A stretch of 64,000 bases of DNA from an uncultured Burkholderiaceae bacterium. Its GTDB lineage: Bacteria > Pseudomonadota > Gammaproteobacteria > Burkholderiales > Burkholderiaceae. A program made the position numbers and the translations under genes. Location of the stretch: the NCBI GenBank assembly GCA_937871985.1, contig CALMPB010000274.1:62001-126000 (forward strand), in the 5' to 3' direction. The notes beneath the pieces were generated by a model. It was not told the origin of the DNA. It made no database searches and saw only the letters and a program-made list of their open reading frames with translations. Of the stretch, positions 1-10,608 are shown piece after piece. Each line of letters begins with the position of its first letter. Position 1 is the first letter of the stretch.

Positions 1-147
1 CACGAGCCTTTGCAGATCGTCATGAAGATGGTCCGGTGCAACGGCCAGCCCGTTGCCAAGGTATCGGATGCGCCCGAGAAGACTATGTGCGATGATCCCG
101 CCTACCTGGCGTATTTGCGCCAGGTATTTCAATTAGCCTCGGTTTAG
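1..147 (+). CDS. pncB: Nicotinate phosphoribosyltransferase, C-terminal end (partial)
   Basis: Only the last 48 codons are present; the start lies outside the window. PncB makes nicotinate mononucleotide from nicotinate and PRPP with ATP hydrolysis, in the NAD salvage pathway of the cytoplasm. The visible tail has the family-typical run [18 protein letters not shown], then a KTMCDD segment and the ending YLAYLRQVF, which I recognise from PncB C-termini. No catalytic residue is in view, so the call rests on tail similarity alone. It runs in the same direction as the RidA gene, 41 bases downstream. Confidence 0.7.
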
Positions 148-188
148 CCGCCGCATCGGCGGAGACTATTCAATTGCATGGAGCAAAC

Positions 189-539
189 ATGAGCGATATC
201 AAGCGGGTCAGCGTGGGCAAGCGCCTGTCTGAAGTGGTGGTATACAACGGCGTGGCCTACCTGGCCGGCCAGGTGCCGGACGATGCCGGCCTCGACGCCG
301 AAGGACAGACCAGGCAGGTTCTGGCCAGCATCGACCGGCTGCTGGCCGATGTCGGTTCCGACAAAAGCCGCATCCTCATGACGCAAATCTTTCTTGCCAA
401 CATGGCCGATTTCGCCGACATGAACAAGGCCTGGGATGCCTGGGTGCCCGCCGGCCACGCGCCTGCACGAGCCACGGTCGAGGCGCGCCTGGCCAACCCC
501 GGTTTCAAGGTCGAAATCGTCGTGACGGCCGCCGTCTAG
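189..539 (+). CDS. RidA (YjgF/YER057c/UK114) family protein
   Basis: 116-residue single-domain RidA-family protein. Family members form trimers, and the archetype RidA hydrolyses reactive enamine/imine intermediates released by PLP enzymes such as threonine dehydratase. The core VYNGVAYLAGQVPDD, the central MTQIFLANMADFADMN and the C-terminal motif PARATVEA with the conserved arginine are all visible. Residues around the pocket differ from E. coli RidA, so this may be one of the Rid1-7 side branches, and the exact substrate is unknown. The ATG at 189 is chosen because GGAG lies five bases upstream; an in-frame TTG at 174 would add five residues but has no ribosome site. Confidence 0.85.
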   Translation: MSDIKRVSVGKRLSEVVVYNGVAYLAGQVPDDAGLDAEGQTRQVLASIDRLLADVGSDKSRILMTQIFLANMADFADMNKAWDAWVPAGHAPARATVEARLANPGFKVEIVVTAAV

Positions 540-608
540 GCAATAGTCGAAGGCCCTGGGCTTTTTGTCCGGGGCCCGTGGTTCTCGTTATTTACGCGGT
601 TTCCCATC

Positions 609-2852
609 ATGTCCACGACAGTTCGCTCCGATACCGACCATAAGCCTTTCGATCAGGCGTGGTTCGAGCGCGTCAGCACCGGCCTGGACGACGAAGGCCG
701 GGCTTTGCTGGCGCAGGCTGTCGATTGGGTGCGCGGCCCGCTCCAGGGCCTCGCGGCCAGCACCGGTGAACCGTTGGCCGAGCATGGCGCCGCCGTGGTG
801 GGTATTTTGGCCGAGCTGGGCACCGATGCGCCCACCCGTGCCAGCGCCTTGCTCACCATTACCCCCGACCGCGCGCCCGATGCTTCCGAAGGCAGGCAGC
901 CGCCATTGCAAAAAGCGTTCAGCGCCGAGGTCGTCGCCCTGGTGCAGGGTACGCGTTCGTTGCTGCGCCTTAGCCATCTTGCCGGAAAATCCAGCGATAC
1001 CGCCGTGGTCGACGGCGGCCAGAAGGAAATGCAGCGCAAGATGCTGCTTGCCATGGCGGCGGATTTGCGCATTGTCTTGCTGCGCCTGGCCTCGCGCCTG
1101 CAGTCGCTGCGCTGGTATGCCAGTTCCAAAGTGCCGTGCCCGGAGGCGTTCGCGCGCGAAACCATGGAGCTGTACGCGCCGCTGGCCAATCGTCTGGGCA
1201 TCTGGCAGCTGAAATGGGAAATGGAGGACCTGGGTTTCCGCTTCCTGGAGCCTGAAACCTACAAGTCCATCGCGCGCCAGCTCGAAGAAAAGCGGGCCGA
1301 GCGCGAGGCTTTCATTTCCCAGGCCGTGGCTCGGCTGCAGGCGGCGCTTGGCCAGCATCATATTGCCGCCGAGGTGTCGGGCCGGCCCAAGCACATCTAC
1401 AGCATCTGGAACAAAATGCGCAACAAGCACCTGGATTTCTCCAGGCTGTACGATTTGCGCGCGCTGCGTGTCATTGTCGAGGACGAGCGCGCCTGCTATG
1501 CCGCGCTGGCGCTGGTGCATTCCCTGTGGACGCCGGTTTCCGACGAGTTCGACGACTACATATCCCGTCCCAAGCCCAATGGCTATCGCTCCTTGCATAC
1601 CGTGGTCAGCGATGCTCAGGGCCGGGCTTTCGAAGTGCAGATACGCACCCACGAAATGCACCGGTTTGCCGAATACGGGATGGCGGCGCATTGGCGCTAT
1701 AAAGAGGCCGGCGCCAAGGGCGGCACGCAAACCGCAGCCAGCCTCTACGACAAGAAAATCTCCTGGATGCGGCAATTGCTTGCCTGGGAGAAGGACGGCG
1801 TCCCGCCGCCTCCCGAGGCGCCGCCTGCGCACGATGGCGCCCTCGATGCCGCGGAGCAGGCCGACCGCATCTACGTCATGACGCCGCAGGCAAGAGTCAT
1901 AGAACTGCCGGCGGGCGCAACGCCCGTGGACTTTGCGTACTACCTGCATACCGATCTGGGCCACCGCTGCCGCGGCGCGCGCGTCGATGGCCAGATGGTG
2001 CCGCTGCTGACCCGGCTGCAAACCGGCCAGACGGTGGAAATCATCGCGGCCAAGTCCGGCGGGCCGTCGCGCGATTGGCTCAATCCGCAACTGGGCTATC
2101 TGGCCAGCCCCCGTTCGCGCTCCAAGGTTCGGGCCTGGTTCAACGCCATCGAGCTGCAAGAGCGCATCTCACAGGGCCAGGCCCTGGTCGAGAAAGAATT
2201 GCAGCGTTTGGGAAAAACCGCGATCAACCTGGAGCAACTGGCCCAGCAGCTTGGCTTTGCCCGCGCCGACGACTTGTACGTGGCGGCCGCCAAGGAAGAG
2301 TTCAGCCTGCGCCAGATCGACTACCTGTTCAAGGAAGAGGGGGCGTCGCCCTTGCCGCAATCCGACGACAAGGTCGTGCTTGGCAGCGGCCAGGCCAATG
2401 CGGCCAGAACCGGCAAAAGCGGCGTGCTGGTGGTGGGCGTGGATTCGCTGATGACGCAACTGGCGCGCTGCTGCCGCCCGGCTCCGCCCGACCGGATAGC
2501 CGGCTTCGTCACGCGGGGCCGGGGCGTTTCCATCCATCGTGACGATTGCCCCGCTTATGCGGCCCTGAAAATCAAGCAGCCCGAGCGCATCATCGAGGTT
2601 GCCTGGGGGGATACGGGCGAGGCGGTCTACCCGGTCGACATCAGCATTCATGCCCAGGAACGCTCCAGCCTGCTGCGCGATCTGTCCGACGTGTTCGGAC
2701 GCCTGCGGCTCAATGTCATCAGCGTGAATACGCAAAGCCGTCGGTCGCTGGCCCATATGATCTTTACCGTCGAGGTGCGCGATGGCGAGCAGATCGCCCG
2801 GGCCCTGGCGGCGTTGAACGAGCTGAATGGCGTGACGGCCAGCCGCCACTGA
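609..2852 (+). CDS. relA: GTP pyrophosphokinase RelA, (p)ppGpp synthetase
   Basis: 747 residues, normal for long RSH proteins. RelA makes (p)ppGpp from GTP/GDP and ATP on ribosomes stalled by amino-acid starvation. Order: a degenerate HD region (about 40-170) in which the HD...ED metal motif of hydrolases is replaced by a stretch around LLTITPDRAPD; the synthetase domain (about 250-360) with GRPKHIYSIWNKM and PKPNGYRSLHT; TGS (about 419-482); a Cys-containing segment LARCCRPAPPDRIAGF with a later DDC; and a C-terminal ACT domain (about 670-745). The synthetase carries EFDD (313-316), the ExDD signature of monofunctional RelA rather than the RxKD of bifunctional SpoT/Rel. It should therefore be a synthetase without hydrolase activity, and a spoT is expected elsewhere. 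Confidence 0.93.
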   Translation: MSTTVRSDTDHKPFDQAWFERVSTGLDDEGRALLAQAVDWVRGPLQGLAASTGEPLAEHGAAVVGILAELGTDAPTRASALLTITPDRAPDASEGRQPPLQKAFSAEVVALVQGTRSLLRLSHLAGKSSDTAVVDGGQKEMQRKMLLAMAADLRIVLLRLASRLQSLRWYASSKVPCPEAFARETMELYAPLANRLGIWQLKWEMEDLGFRFLEPETYKSIARQLEEKRAEREAFISQAVARLQAALGQHHIAAEVSGRPKHIYSIWNKMRNKHLDFSRLYDLRALRVIVEDERACYAALALVHSLWTPVSDEFDDYISRPKPNGYRSLHTVVSDAQGRAFEVQIRTHEMHRFAEYGMAAHWRYKEAGAKGGTQTAASLYDKKISWMRQLLAWEKDGVPPPPEAPPAHDGALDAAEQADRIYVMTPQARVIELPAGATPVDFAYYLHTDLGHRCRGARVDGQMVPLLTRLQTGQTVEIIAAKSGGPSRDWLNPQLGYLASPRSRSKVRAWFNAIELQERISQGQALVEKELQRLGKTAINLEQLAQQLGFARADDLYVAAAKEEFSLRQIDYLFKEEGASPLPQSDDKVVLGSGQANAARTGKSGVLVVGVDSLMTQLARCCRPAPPDRIAGFVTRGRGVSIHRDDCPAYAALKIKQPERIIEVAWGDTGEAVYPVDISIHAQERSSLLRDLSDVFGRLRLNVISVNTQSRRSLAHMIFTVEVRDGEQIARALAALNELNGVTASRH

Positions 2853-3023
2853 ACAAGGGAGCGCGGGCGGCAAAGCCGTCTGCTTGGTTCATATTTCCGC
2901 CGGCCACGCCCCCACGTCGGGCAAAAGCGGCGCACGACGCCGCACGCTGGTAAAATGCTCAATTACCCGCAAATTTCATTGCCGCTGTCGGCGGATGCCG
3001 CTGCGTAACCAGAGAGTAATTCA

Positions 3024-4223
3024 TTGAAAGCTTACAATTTGCCCGACGACCACGGGCATTTCGGCCGGTTTGGCGGTTCGTTTGTGGCGGAAACGCTTGT
3101 GCATGCCCTGGACGAGCTGCGCGACGCCTACAAAAAGTACAGCGCCGATCCCGACTTTCTCAGCGAATTCGCCTACGAGCTCAAGCATTTCGTGGGCCGG
3201 CCAAGCCCGCTATACCACGCCAAGCGCTGGTCCGAGCAACTGGGCGGGGCGCAAATCTGGTTCAAGCGCGAAGACCTCAACCATACGGGCGCGCACAAAA
3301 TCAACAACTGCATCGGCCAGATCCTGCTGGCGCGGCGCATGGGCAAACCGCGCATCATTGCCGAGACCGGCGCGGGCCAGCATGGGGTGGCCACGGCCAC
3401 GGTGGCGGCGCGCTACGGCCTGGAGTGCGTGGTCTACATGGGCAGCGAAGACGTGCGCCGCCAGGCCTCCAACGTGTACCGCATGAAGCTGCTGGGCGCC
3501 ACGGTGGTGCCGGTCGATTCGGGTTCATGCACGCTTAAAGACGCGCTCAACGAAGCCATGCGCGACTGGGTCACCAACGTCGAAAACACCTTCTACATCA
3601 TCGGCACGGTGGCCGGCCCGCATCCTTATCCCATGATGGTGCGCGACTTTCAGTCGGTCATCGGCACCGAATGCATCGCGCAGATGCCGGTCGACGCCGG
3701 CCGCCAGCCCGATTACGTAGTGGCTTCGGTGGGGGGCGGTTCCAACGCCATGGGTATTTTTTATCCGTATATCGATTACTCCGACGTCAGGCTGGTGGGT
3801 GTCGAAGCCGCCGGCGAGGGGTTCGAGACAGGGCGCCACGCCGGGTCGCTCAATGCCGGCGTAGTGGGGGTGCTGCATGGCAACCGCACTTATCTCATGC
3901 AGGACGAGAACGGCCAAATCCAGGAAACCCATTCCATTTCCGCCGGCCTGGACTACCCGGGCGTCGGCCCCGAGCATGCCTGGCTGAAGGAAAGCGGACG
4001 GGCCGAGTACGTGGGGGTTACCGACGACGAAGCCCTGGCGGCCTTTCACGCCTGCTGCCGCACCGAAGGCATCATGCCGGCCCTGGAGTCGTCGCATGCG
4101 ATTGCGCACGCGGTGCGCCTGGCGCCCACCTTGCCCAAAGACAAGATCATCCTGGTCAATCTGTCGGGCCGGGGCGACAAAGACATGCACACCGTCGCCG
4201 AATTCAGCGGCATTACCCTGTAA
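3024..4223 (+). CDS. trpB: Tryptophan synthase beta chain
   Basis: 399 residues, full length. TrpB condenses indole with serine to give tryptophan, as the beta partner of the alpha2-beta2 complex. The PLP lysine lies in HTGAHKINN (Lys92) and the phosphate-binding loop is GGGSNAMG (about 235-242). The start is a TTG after an AGAGAG-like purine stretch; [20 protein letters not shown] is the usual TrpB N-terminus, so no ATG is needed. A TAAAAT hexamer at 2951-2956 could be the -10 of its promoter, without a convincing -35. trpA follows after 15 bases. No trpF precedes the pair here. Confidence 0.97.
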   Translation: MKAYNLPDDHGHFGRFGGSFVAETLVHALDELRDAYKKYSADPDFLSEFAYELKHFVGRPSPLYHAKRWSEQLGGAQIWFKREDLNHTGAHKINNCIGQILLARRMGKPRIIAETGAGQHGVATATVAARYGLECVVYMGSEDVRRQASNVYRMKLLGATVVPVDSGSCTLKDALNEAMRDWVTNVENTFYIIGTVAGPHPYPMMVRDFQSVIGTECIAQMPVDAGRQPDYVVASVGGGSNAMGIFYPYIDYSDVRLVGVEAAGEGFETGRHAGSLNAGVVGVLHGNRTYLMQDENGQIQETHSISAGLDYPGVGPEHAWLKESGRAEYVGVTDDEALAAFHACCRTEGIMPALESSHAIAHAVRLAPTLPKDKIILVNLSGRGDKDMHTVAEFSGITL

Positions 4224-4238
4224 GCGCGAAGCAAGATT

Positions 4239-5087
4239 ATGGCTACTACGAATTCCACCAACCGGCTGCCGGCGGCCTTTGCCGCCGCGGCGCCGCGCAC
4301 GGCTTTGATTCCCTACGTCACGGCGGGCGATCCTTCCGTTGCAGCGACTCCCGGGCTTATGCACGCCCTGGTCGAGGCGGGGGCCGACGTCATCGAATTG
4401 GGCGTGCCGTTCTCCGACCCCATGGCGGACGGCCCCGTCATTCAGCGCGCCAGCCAGCGGGCTATCGAGCGCGGCGTGGGTTTGACCCAGGTGCTTGAAA
4501 TGGTGGCGCAGTTCCGCCGCGACAATACCCGCACGCCGGTCGTGCTCATGGGCTATGCCAATCCCATCGAGCGCATGGGCCAGGCCCGGTTCGTTGAAAG
4601 GGCCAAGCAGGCCGGCGTGGATGGCGTCCTGGTGGTGGATTACCCCCCCGAGGAAATGGCGGACTTCTCGGCCTTGCTCGATGCCGCCGGCATCGCTCCC
4701 ATTTTCCTGCTGGCTCCCACCTCCGTCGACGAACGGATCCGCCAGGTGGCGCATATTGCGCGCGGATACGTCTATTATGTCTCCTTGAAGGGGGTGACCG
4801 GCGCCGGAAATCTGGACATCGCTTCGGTCGAAGACAAGCTCAATCAAATACGGCAATACGTTTCGCTTCCGGTCGGAGTGGGTTTCGGCATACGCGATGC
4901 GCAAACGGCCAGCACGCTGGCCGGTTTTTCGGATGCGGTCGTCATTGGCAGCAAACTCATCGAAACCATGGAGCAGGCGGTATCCGAGGTCGATGAAAGC
5001 CAGGCCGACGCGGCCGCGACCGCGGCGGCGGCGCAGTGGCTGCAAGACATACGCCGCGCCCTCGAAGAGGCGGCTGCCACGCATTGA
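4239..5087 (+). CDS. trpA: Tryptophan synthase alpha chain
   Basis: 282 residues, TIM barrel. The alpha subunit cleaves indole-3-glycerol phosphate into indole and glyceraldehyde 3-phosphate, and indole is channelled to TrpB. The catalytic pair is visible in [14 protein letters not shown]: Glu53 and Asp64 correspond to E. coli Glu49 and Asp60. The phosphate-binding glycines are in the [11 protein letters not shown] segment. The C-terminal tail is alanine-rich. It lies 15 bases after trpB and is surely cotranscribed; accD follows 71 bases later, a trpB-trpA-accD order common in beta- and gammaproteobacteria. Confidence 0.97.
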   Translation: MATTNSTNRLPAAFAAAAPRTALIPYVTAGDPSVAATPGLMHALVEAGADVIELGVPFSDPMADGPVIQRASQRAIERGVGLTQVLEMVAQFRRDNTRTPVVLMGYANPIERMGQARFVERAKQAGVDGVLVVDYPPEEMADFSALLDAAGIAPIFLLAPTSVDERIRQVAHIARGYVYYVSLKGVTGAGNLDIASVEDKLNQIRQYVSLPVGVGFGIRDAQTASTLAGFSDAVVIGSKLIETMEQAVSEVDESQADAAATAAAAQWLQDIRRALEEAAATH

Positions 5088-5105
5088 GCATGCTTGGATA
5101 CAAAA

Positions 5106-5124
5106 GAGGCGCGCAACGCGCCTC
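5106..5124 (+). other. GC-rich hairpin between trpA and accD
   Basis: A perfect inverted repeat, GAGGCGCG-caa-CGCGCCTC, sits 18 bases after the trpA stop. It has no T-run on the plus strand, so it is not a classical terminator for trpA. It may act as an mRNA 3'-end stabiliser or a weak attenuator before accD. Confidence 0.5.
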
Positions 5125-5158
5125 GCAGACAAAAATCTATCATTAGGAACAGGCCACA

Positions 5159-6040
5159 ATGAGTTGGATCGATAAAATTCTGCCTCCGCGCATCAATCGC
5201 AGCAACGATGCCAGTGCGCGCCGCGTCCCGGAAGGCTTGTGGGTGAAGTGTCCTGGGTGCGAAACCGTGCTGTACAAGGACGACCTGGCGGCGACGTTGA
5301 ATGTCTGCCCCAATTGCGGCCACCACATGCGGCTTGGTTCCCGAGCCCGCATCGATGCTTTGCTGGATGCCGAAGGGCGGGTCGAAATCGGGCAAAACAC
5401 GCGCCCGATGGATCCACTCAAGTTCAAGGATTCGCGCCGCTACCCGGAGCGCATCGCCGAAGCCACGAAGCAGACCGATGAAACCGATGCCATGGTGGTC
5501 ATGAGCGGCAGCATTCTGTCGGTGCCGGTGGTTCTAGCCTGCTTCGAGTTCGGGTTCATGGGCGGCTCGATGGGGTCGGTGGTGGGCGAGCGCTTCGCCC
5601 GCGGTGTCCAGGAAGCCATCAAGAACCGCACGCCCTTCATCTGCGTATCGGCTTCGGGCGGCGCGCGTATGCAGGAAAGCCTGCTGTCCCTGATGCAAAT
5701 GGCCAAGACCAATGCCATGTTGACGCGGCTGTCCGCCGCCGGGCTGCCGTTCATCAGCGTCCTGACCGATCCGACCATGGGCGGCGTCTCGGCCAGTTTC
5801 GCCTTCATGGGCGACGTGGTCATGGCCGAACCCAAGGCGCTTATCGGGTTTGCCGGGCCGCGGGTCATCGAGCAGACCGTGCGCGAAAAATTGCCCGAGG
5901 GCTTTCAGCGCGCGGAGTTCCTGCTGGAAAAAGGCGCCATCGACATGGTGGTCGACCGCCGCCAGATGCGCGCCGAGCTTGCGCATCTTCTGGCCCTGCT
6001 GACGCATCAGTCGGTCGATGCCGTGGCCAAGGCCGGATAA
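5159..6040 (+). CDS. accD: Acetyl-CoA carboxylase carboxyltransferase subunit beta
   Basis: 293 residues. AccD pairs with AccA to move the carboxyl group from carboxybiotin to acetyl-CoA, making malonyl-CoA for fatty-acid synthesis. The N-terminal four-cysteine zinc ribbon is intact (CPGC at 31-34, CPNC at 50-53). It is followed by the crotonase-like carboxyltransferase domain with [11 protein letters not shown] and the oxyanion segment [15 protein letters not shown] clear AGGAAC ribosome site precedes the ATG. It ends at a strong terminator shared with rne. Confidence 0.97.
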   Translation: MSWIDKILPPRINRSNDASARRVPEGLWVKCPGCETVLYKDDLAATLNVCPNCGHHMRLGSRARIDALLDAEGRVEIGQNTRPMDPLKFKDSRRYPERIAEATKQTDETDAMVVMSGSILSVPVVLACFEFGFMGGSMGSVVGERFARGVQEAIKNRTPFICVSASGGARMQESLLSLMQMAKTNAMLTRLSAAGLPFISVLTDPTMGGVSASFAFMGDVVMAEPKALIGFAGPRVIEQTVREKLPEGFQRAEFLLEKGAIDMVVDRRQMRAELAHLLALLTHQSVDAVAKAG

Positions 6041-6067
6041 AACCGCCGCAAATTCTCGTTCAAAGAA

Positions 6068-6109
6068 AACGCCCGGGAAGCTGGATTGGAGTCCAGCTTC
6101 CCGGGCGTT
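6068..6109. terminator. Bidirectional rho-independent terminator between accD and rne
   Basis: 18-base arms (6068-6085 and 6092-6109) form a perfect GC-rich stem around GCCCGGGAAGCTGGA with a six-base loop. The plus strand ends in TTTTT (6108-6112). The minus strand has a purine-interrupted U-rich tail from the AAAGAAAA run on the left. It lies between the two convergent stop codons. Confidence 0.9.
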
Positions 6110-6153
6110 TTTCATGAGCCGCCATCCGGCGGCTTTTTCATCGCCGGAGGGGA

Positions 6154-9150
6154 TCAGGCAGCGGGCTTGCTGCTCTCGGTTTCCACCTGTTGCAGGGGCT
6201 CGGCCGCAATGTGAGCGGTCGGTTTGCGGCTGCGTCCAAGGCGAACGGGAGGCGTTGCGGGGGCTGCAACAGCTGTACCCGCCCGGGTTTCGATGAGCTG
6301 CAGGCCGGATGCGTTGACGACTTCCTGCAGTGTGGACGTGGAAGCCGGCATGGCGGGAGCCGTTGCGGCGGGGGAGGCTGTGGCCGGAGCCCGGTCTTGA
6401 GCCTCTTGAGCCGGAGCGGCAGCGGGCTGCTCGGTATTTTCCGCAAGGTGCGCCGCGTCGTCCACCTGAGCGGCTGGCGCTTCGGTGACTTCGGCGGATG
6501 CAGGCGACTGGATTGCCTCGGTTTCAAACGAGGTGGGCGCTGCCTGGGGGGCGAATGCGTTCACTGGCGCCGGCGTTTGAGCCGGGACGTCGGCTTCGAC
6601 AGAGCCCTCTTGCGCGGCTTCGGAGGCTTCGGCCTGCTCCGGGACGCTGGCTTCGCTCGGGCTTAGCTGGGCGGCGCTGATTTCGGCGGGCTCGCCGGCA
6701 CTGGCCGGGGAACTGGTCGAATCTCCCATGACCGTGGCGGCGGCGGGCAACGCCTCGGGGTTGAAGGCGGGGGTTTCGTGGGCTACATAGCCGGGCTGTT
6801 CCGCGTTTTCGTCATTGTCGGTCGACATTTCTTGCGAATGGTCGGCATCGCCGCTGCGGCGGCCGCGGCGGCTGCGACGGCGGCGTCGCTTGCGTTCCGG
6901 GTCGAGCTGTTCGCCGTTCTCGGAGCCGGCTTCGTGCTCGATGCTTGCCTCGGGATTGGCGGCTTCGAATGAAGCATCTTCCTGGGTGCGAGGTTCAACC
7001 TGGGTGTCGGCGGCTTCCGCCGGCGCGATGGCTTCCTGTGCGGTGGTTTCCAGCGCGCTTTCGTCTGCGGCCACGACTTGTTCGTCGCGGCGGCTGCGTC
7101 CACGGCCACGGCGGTTGCGGCCGCCGCGGCTGGAACCGTTGCCGGATTCGGCGGAGTCAGCGCGTTCTGTCGTGGGCAGGTCGGTGCTGGTATTGACCGG
7201 CGTAGCTTGTTCGGCCTGGTTGCGCCGTTGGCCGCGGCCCGACTGGCTTGGACGAGTTTCATCGCTGGGCGCTTCGGCCGCGGCATCGCGGTGATCGCTG
7301 CGGCGGCGGCGATTGCGTTCGCCTTGCTGGCTGCCGCGTTCGCGCTTCTCGCCATTGCGGCTGTTGCGATTGCGGTTAGCTTGCTGCTGAGGTTTTTCCG
7401 CTTTGGCCGCGGTGGATTCGGTGGACTTGGCTTCGGGGCTGGAGCCGGATCCGGTGAACCAGTTGACGATCCGCTGGAACAGGCCGGGGCCAGCCGCAGC
7501 CGTCGTGGCGGCAGGGGCGACGGCATGCGACGAGACCGGAGCGGGCTGGGAGGGCGTAATGCCTTTGACCAGCGCGTCGGGGCGAGCCTTGGCCTCGTGA
7601 TCCTTGTTCGGCGACCAGGTCATTTCGGTATTGGGACTTTGCACCAGGTCGAAGCTGGTCTTGCTTTCTTCCAGACGGGGGTCGTCGTGGCGCAGCCGCT
7701 CGATGTGGTGATGCGGTGTTTCCAGGTTCTTGTTGGGGATCAGGACCAGGTTGACCTTCAGGCGCGACTCGATCTTGGTGATGTCGTTGCGTTTTTCGTT
7801 GAGCAGGAAGGTGGCGACGTCGACCGGCACCTGGGCGTGCAGGGCCGCCGTGTTTTCCTTCATGGCTTCTTCCTGAAGCAGACGCAGGACGTGCAGGGCG
7901 CTGGATTCGGCATCGCGGATGACGCCGGTGCCGTTGCAGCGCGGGCAGGTGATGTGCGAGCCTTCGTTCAGGGCGGGGCGCAGGCGCTGGCGCGAGAGCT
8001 CCATGAGGCCGAAGCGCGAAATCTTGCCCATTTGCACACGGGCGCGGTCGAAATGCAGGGCATCACGCAGGCGCTGTTCCACAGCGCGCTGGTTCTTGTT
8101 GTCCTCCATGTCGATGAAGTCGATGACGATCAGGCCGCCCAGGTCGCGCAGGCGCAGCTGGCGGGCCACTTCGTCGGCCGCTTCAAGATTGGTGCGAAGA
8201 GCGGTTTCCTCGATGTCGGCGCCGCGCGTCGAGCGGGCCGAGTTGACGTCCACGGCCACCAGGGCTTCGGTGTGGTCGATGACCACCGAGCCGCCCGAGG
8301 GCAGCTGCACGGTGCGGGAATAGGCGGTTTCGATCTGGTGTTCGATCTGGAAGCGCGAGAACAGGGGAACGTCGTCGCGATAGACCTTGACGCACTGGAC
8401 GTTGTCCGGCATGACCACGCTCATGAAGGCGGTGGCCTGCTCGGCGATTTCGTCGGTGTCGATGAGGATTTCGCCGATTTCGGGCGAGTAGTAGTCGCGG
8501 ATGGCGCGAATGACCAGGCTGGATTCCAGGTAGATGAGCACCGGCGCGGCGTTGTCGCGGGCGGCGGCGTCGATGGCGGTCCAGAGCTGCATCAGGTAGG
8601 ACAAGTCCCACTGCAGCTCTTCGACGTTGCGCCCAATGCCGGCCGTGCGGGCGATAATGCTCATGCCGGCGGGGGTGTTCAACTGCTCCATGGTTTCGCG
8701 CAGTTCCTGGCGGTCTTCGCCTTCGACCCGGCGCGAGACGCCGCCCCCGCGGGGGTTGTTGGGCATGAGAACCAGGTAGCGCCCGGCCAGCGAGATGAAG
8801 GTGGTAAGGGCCGCGCCCTTGTTGCCGCGCTCTTCTTTTTCGACCTGGACGATCAGTTCCTGGCCTTCGGTCAGGGCGTCCTGGATACGCGCAGTGCGTA
8901 CATCGACGCCTTCCTTGAAGTAGGAGCGGGCGACTTCCTTGAAGGGCAGGAAACCGTGTCGTTCTTCGCCATAGCTGACGAAGCACGCTTCCAGCCCGGG
9001 TTCGATGCGAGTAATGACGCCTTTGTAGATATTGCCTTTACGCTGTTCGCGGCCGGCGGTTTCGATGTCGAGGTCGATGAGTTTTTGACCGTCGACAATG
9101 GCAACGCGTAGTTCTTCTTGGTGCGTTGCATTAAACAACATGCGTTTCAT
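6154..9150 (-). CDS. rne: Ribonuclease E
   Basis: 998 residues. RNase E is the main endonuclease of mRNA decay and of rRNA/tRNA processing, and the scaffold of the degradosome. The catalytic half (about 1-510) has an S1 domain around residues 39-120, Asp301 (AVDVN) and Asp344 (VIDFIDM), matching E. coli Asp303 and Asp346, and the zinc-link CPRCNGTG (Cys402, Cys405) that holds the tetramer. The C-terminal half is low-complexity: Arg-rich blocks (about 610-720 and 800-830) likely to bind RNA, separated by Ala/Glu/Pro-rich acidic linkers, ending in a short basic tail that may be a partner-binding microdomain. The start [18 protein letters not shown] is typical. The plus strand opposite carries long shadow frames because of codon bias. 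Confidence 0.96.
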   Translation of the reverse strand: MKRMLFNATHQEELRVAIVDGQKLIDLDIETAGREQRKGNIYKGVITRIEPGLEACFVSYGEERHGFLPFKEVARSYFKEGVDVRTARIQDALTEGQELIVQVEKEERGNKGAALTTFISLAGRYLVLMPNNPRGGGVSRRVEGEDRQELRETMEQLNTPAGMSIIARTAGIGRNVEELQWDLSYLMQLWTAIDAAARDNAAPVLIYLESSLVIRAIRDYYSPEIGEILIDTDEIAEQATAFMSVVMPDNVQCVKVYRDDVPLFSRFQIEHQIETAYSRTVQLPSGGSVVIDHTEALVAVDVNSARSTRGADIEETALRTNLEAADEVARQLRLRDLGGLIVIDFIDMEDNKNQRAVEQRLRDALHFDRARVQMGKISRFGLMELSRQRLRPALNEGSHITCPRCNGTGVIRDAESSALHVLRLLQEEAMKENTAALHAQVPVDVATFLLNEKRNDITKIESRLKVNLVLIPNKNLETPHHHIERLRHDDPRLEESKTSFDLVQSPNTEMTWSPNKDHEAKARPDALVKGITPSQPAPVSSHAVAPAATTAAAGPGLFQRIVNWFTGSGSSPEAKSTESTAAKAEKPQQQANRNRNSRNGEKRERGSQQGERNRRRRSDHRDAAAEAPSDETRPSQSGRGQRRNQAEQATPVNTSTDLPTTERADSAESGNGSSRGGRNRRGRGRSRRDEQVVAADESALETTAQEAIAPAEAADTQVEPRTQEDASFEAANPEASIEHEAGSENGEQLDPERKRRRRRSRRGRRSGDADHSQEMSTDNDENAEQPGYVAHETPAFNPEALPAAATVMGDSTSSPASAGEPAEISAAQLSPSEASVPEQAEASEAAQEGSVEADVPAQTPAPVNAFAPQAAPTSFETEAIQSPASAEVTEAPAAQVDDAAHLAENTEQPAAAPAQEAQDRAPATASPAATAPAMPASTSTLQEVVNASGLQLIETRAGTAVAAPATPPVRLGRSRKPTAHIAAEPLQQVETESSKPAA

Positions 9151-9654
9151 GAGTGAGATTCTCCGTTGTGTGGCGCGCCGTTTATCGACGCACGACCTCG
9201 GGCCACTCGGTGTGTAACGCTAGGGCTTGCAGGAAAGGACGGATGGGCTGACGACGTCAGGCTGCACCCGCCCTGAAGTGTCAGGCGGGCACAGCGTGCC
9301 ATTGGGCACGCGGTTCAATCAGCAGGAAGGTCAGAAGCACGATAGTGGTTGTTGACGAAAAAATTTGCTGGGAACGGCAGACGCGGTTTGGGTAGCGCGG
9401 CTGGTGCATTAAACTATGACTTTATCTTGCAAGAGCATTTAGCGTCGCACGCGGTTGGCAACAGACCTGCACAGCGGGCACGATGCCACACCACTGTTGC
9501 AAAGGCCGGTATTGCCCCGGCGACCTAATGGCCCGGAAACTGAAACGCGAGCGGTACAATATCCATGTGCCCGACGGAGACGCATCCATTGCATCTCTAC
9601 GTCAGGTAGGTTTCAGCTTCCATAGGCTGACGTGATTATATGCTGCTTTTTCAT
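9151..9654. other. Intergenic region between divergent rne and rluC
   Basis: About 500 bases without a credible gene. It must hold the promoters for rne (leftward) and rluC (rightward). A long rne leader is expected because RNase E autoregulates through its 5' UTR in enterobacteria. The part next to rne (9151-9330) is GC-rich with several short complementary stretches, such as GCGGGCACAGCGTGCC at about 9286-9301. The middle (9350-9440) is richer in A/T and is the likeliest promoter zone. No tRNA or small-RNA signature was recognised. Confidence 0.5.
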
Positions 9655-10608
9655 ATGCGCAAACCCGTACCCGCTCCAATACCCCTTCCGTCTGTACGGT
9701 TGCTGCAAATCGATGCCGAATCGGCGGGGCAGCGGCTCGATAATTTCCTGATCCGCCATTGCAAGGGCGTGCCGAAAAGCCATTTGTACAAGGCGATCCG
9801 CAACGGGGAAGTGCGGGTCAACAAGGGCCGGATAGCCGCCGACTATCGTTTGCTTCAGGGCGATACCGTGCGCGTGCCGCCATTGCGCCTGCCTGCCCCA
9901 AGCCAATCCCGGCCGGTTCCGCCGGCTGTTTTTCCCGTGGTGTACGAAGACGACGCGCTGCTGGTCGTCAATAAGCCCGCGGGCACCGCGGTGCATGGCG
10001 GCAGCGGCGTATCGTTCGGGGTTATCGAACAATTGCGCGCTTCGCGGCCCGAGGCGCCCATGCTTGAGCTGGCGCACAGGCTGGATCGGGAAACCTCCGG
10101 CCTGCTCATGGTTGCCAAAAAGCGCTCGGCCCTGACGGCGCTGCACGATATGTTGCGCGAAAGCCGGGGCCGCAAGCGCTATCTGGCGCTGGTGGTGGGC
10201 GACTGGGTCAACGACAGGCAGCATCTGCGCCAGCCCCTGCTCAAATGGCTGACCGCCTCCGGCGAGCGGCGGGTCAAGGTGGATGCGGCCGGCAAAACCG
10301 CCCATACCATCGTCAGCCTGAAAAAACGCTATGGCCGTTACACCTTGCTCGAGGCGGAGTTGCGCACGGGCCGCACGCATCAGATACGCGTGCACCTGGC
10401 CGCCAGCGGCTATCCCATCGTCGGCGATGAAAAATACGGCCGGGACGACGTGCGGGCCCAATTCGCCAAGCAAGGCTTCAACCGCATGTTCCTGCATGCC
10501 GCCCATCTGGAAATCCCCCATCCTTTGACCGGGGAATTGCTGGATTTGCATGCGCCGTTGCCTGCGGCTTGCGAACAACTGCTTGAATCACTGGAGAAAA
10601 ACCCTTGA
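9655..10608 (+). CDS. rluC: 23S rRNA pseudouridine synthase RluC
   Basis: 317 residues from this ATG. RluC converts uridines 955, 2504 and 2580 (E. coli numbering) of 23S rRNA to pseudouridine. An S4 RNA-binding domain (about 24-76, GQRLDNFLIRHCKGVPKSHL) precedes the catalytic domain with HRLDRETSGLL, whose Asp144 is the nucleophile. The RTHQIRVHLA motif follows. An in-frame ATG at 9640 would add five hydrophobic residues; neither start has a good ribosome site. The stop overlaps the TTG start of the next gene. Divergence from rne is the usual arrangement in proteobacteria. Confidence 0.92.
   Translation: MRKPVPAPIPLPSVRLLQIDAESAGQRLDNFLIRHCKGVPKSHLYKAIRNGEVRVNKGRIAADYRLLQGDTVRVPPLRLPAPSQSRPVPPAVFPVVYEDDALLVVNKPAGTAVHGGSGVSFGVIEQLRASRPEAPMLELAHRLDRETSGLLMVAKKRSALTALHDMLRESRGRKRYLALVVGDWVNDRQHLRQPLLKWLTASGERRVKVDAAGKTAHTIVSLKKRYGRYTLLEAELRTGRTHQIRVHLAASGYPIVGDEKYGRDDVRAQFAKQGFNRMFLHAAHLEIPHPLTGELLDLHAPLPAACEQLLESLEKNP

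Noticed and set aside
588..2159. A 523-codon minus-strand frame opposite relA
   Set aside because: No family motif; a shadow of the relA reading frame.
7078..9111. A 677-codon open frame on the plus strand opposite rne
   Set aside because: It mirrors rne codon positions in GC-rich DNA, has Gly/Ala/Val/Asp-rich random composition and no recognisable domain; rne on the minus strand has clear catalytic motifs.
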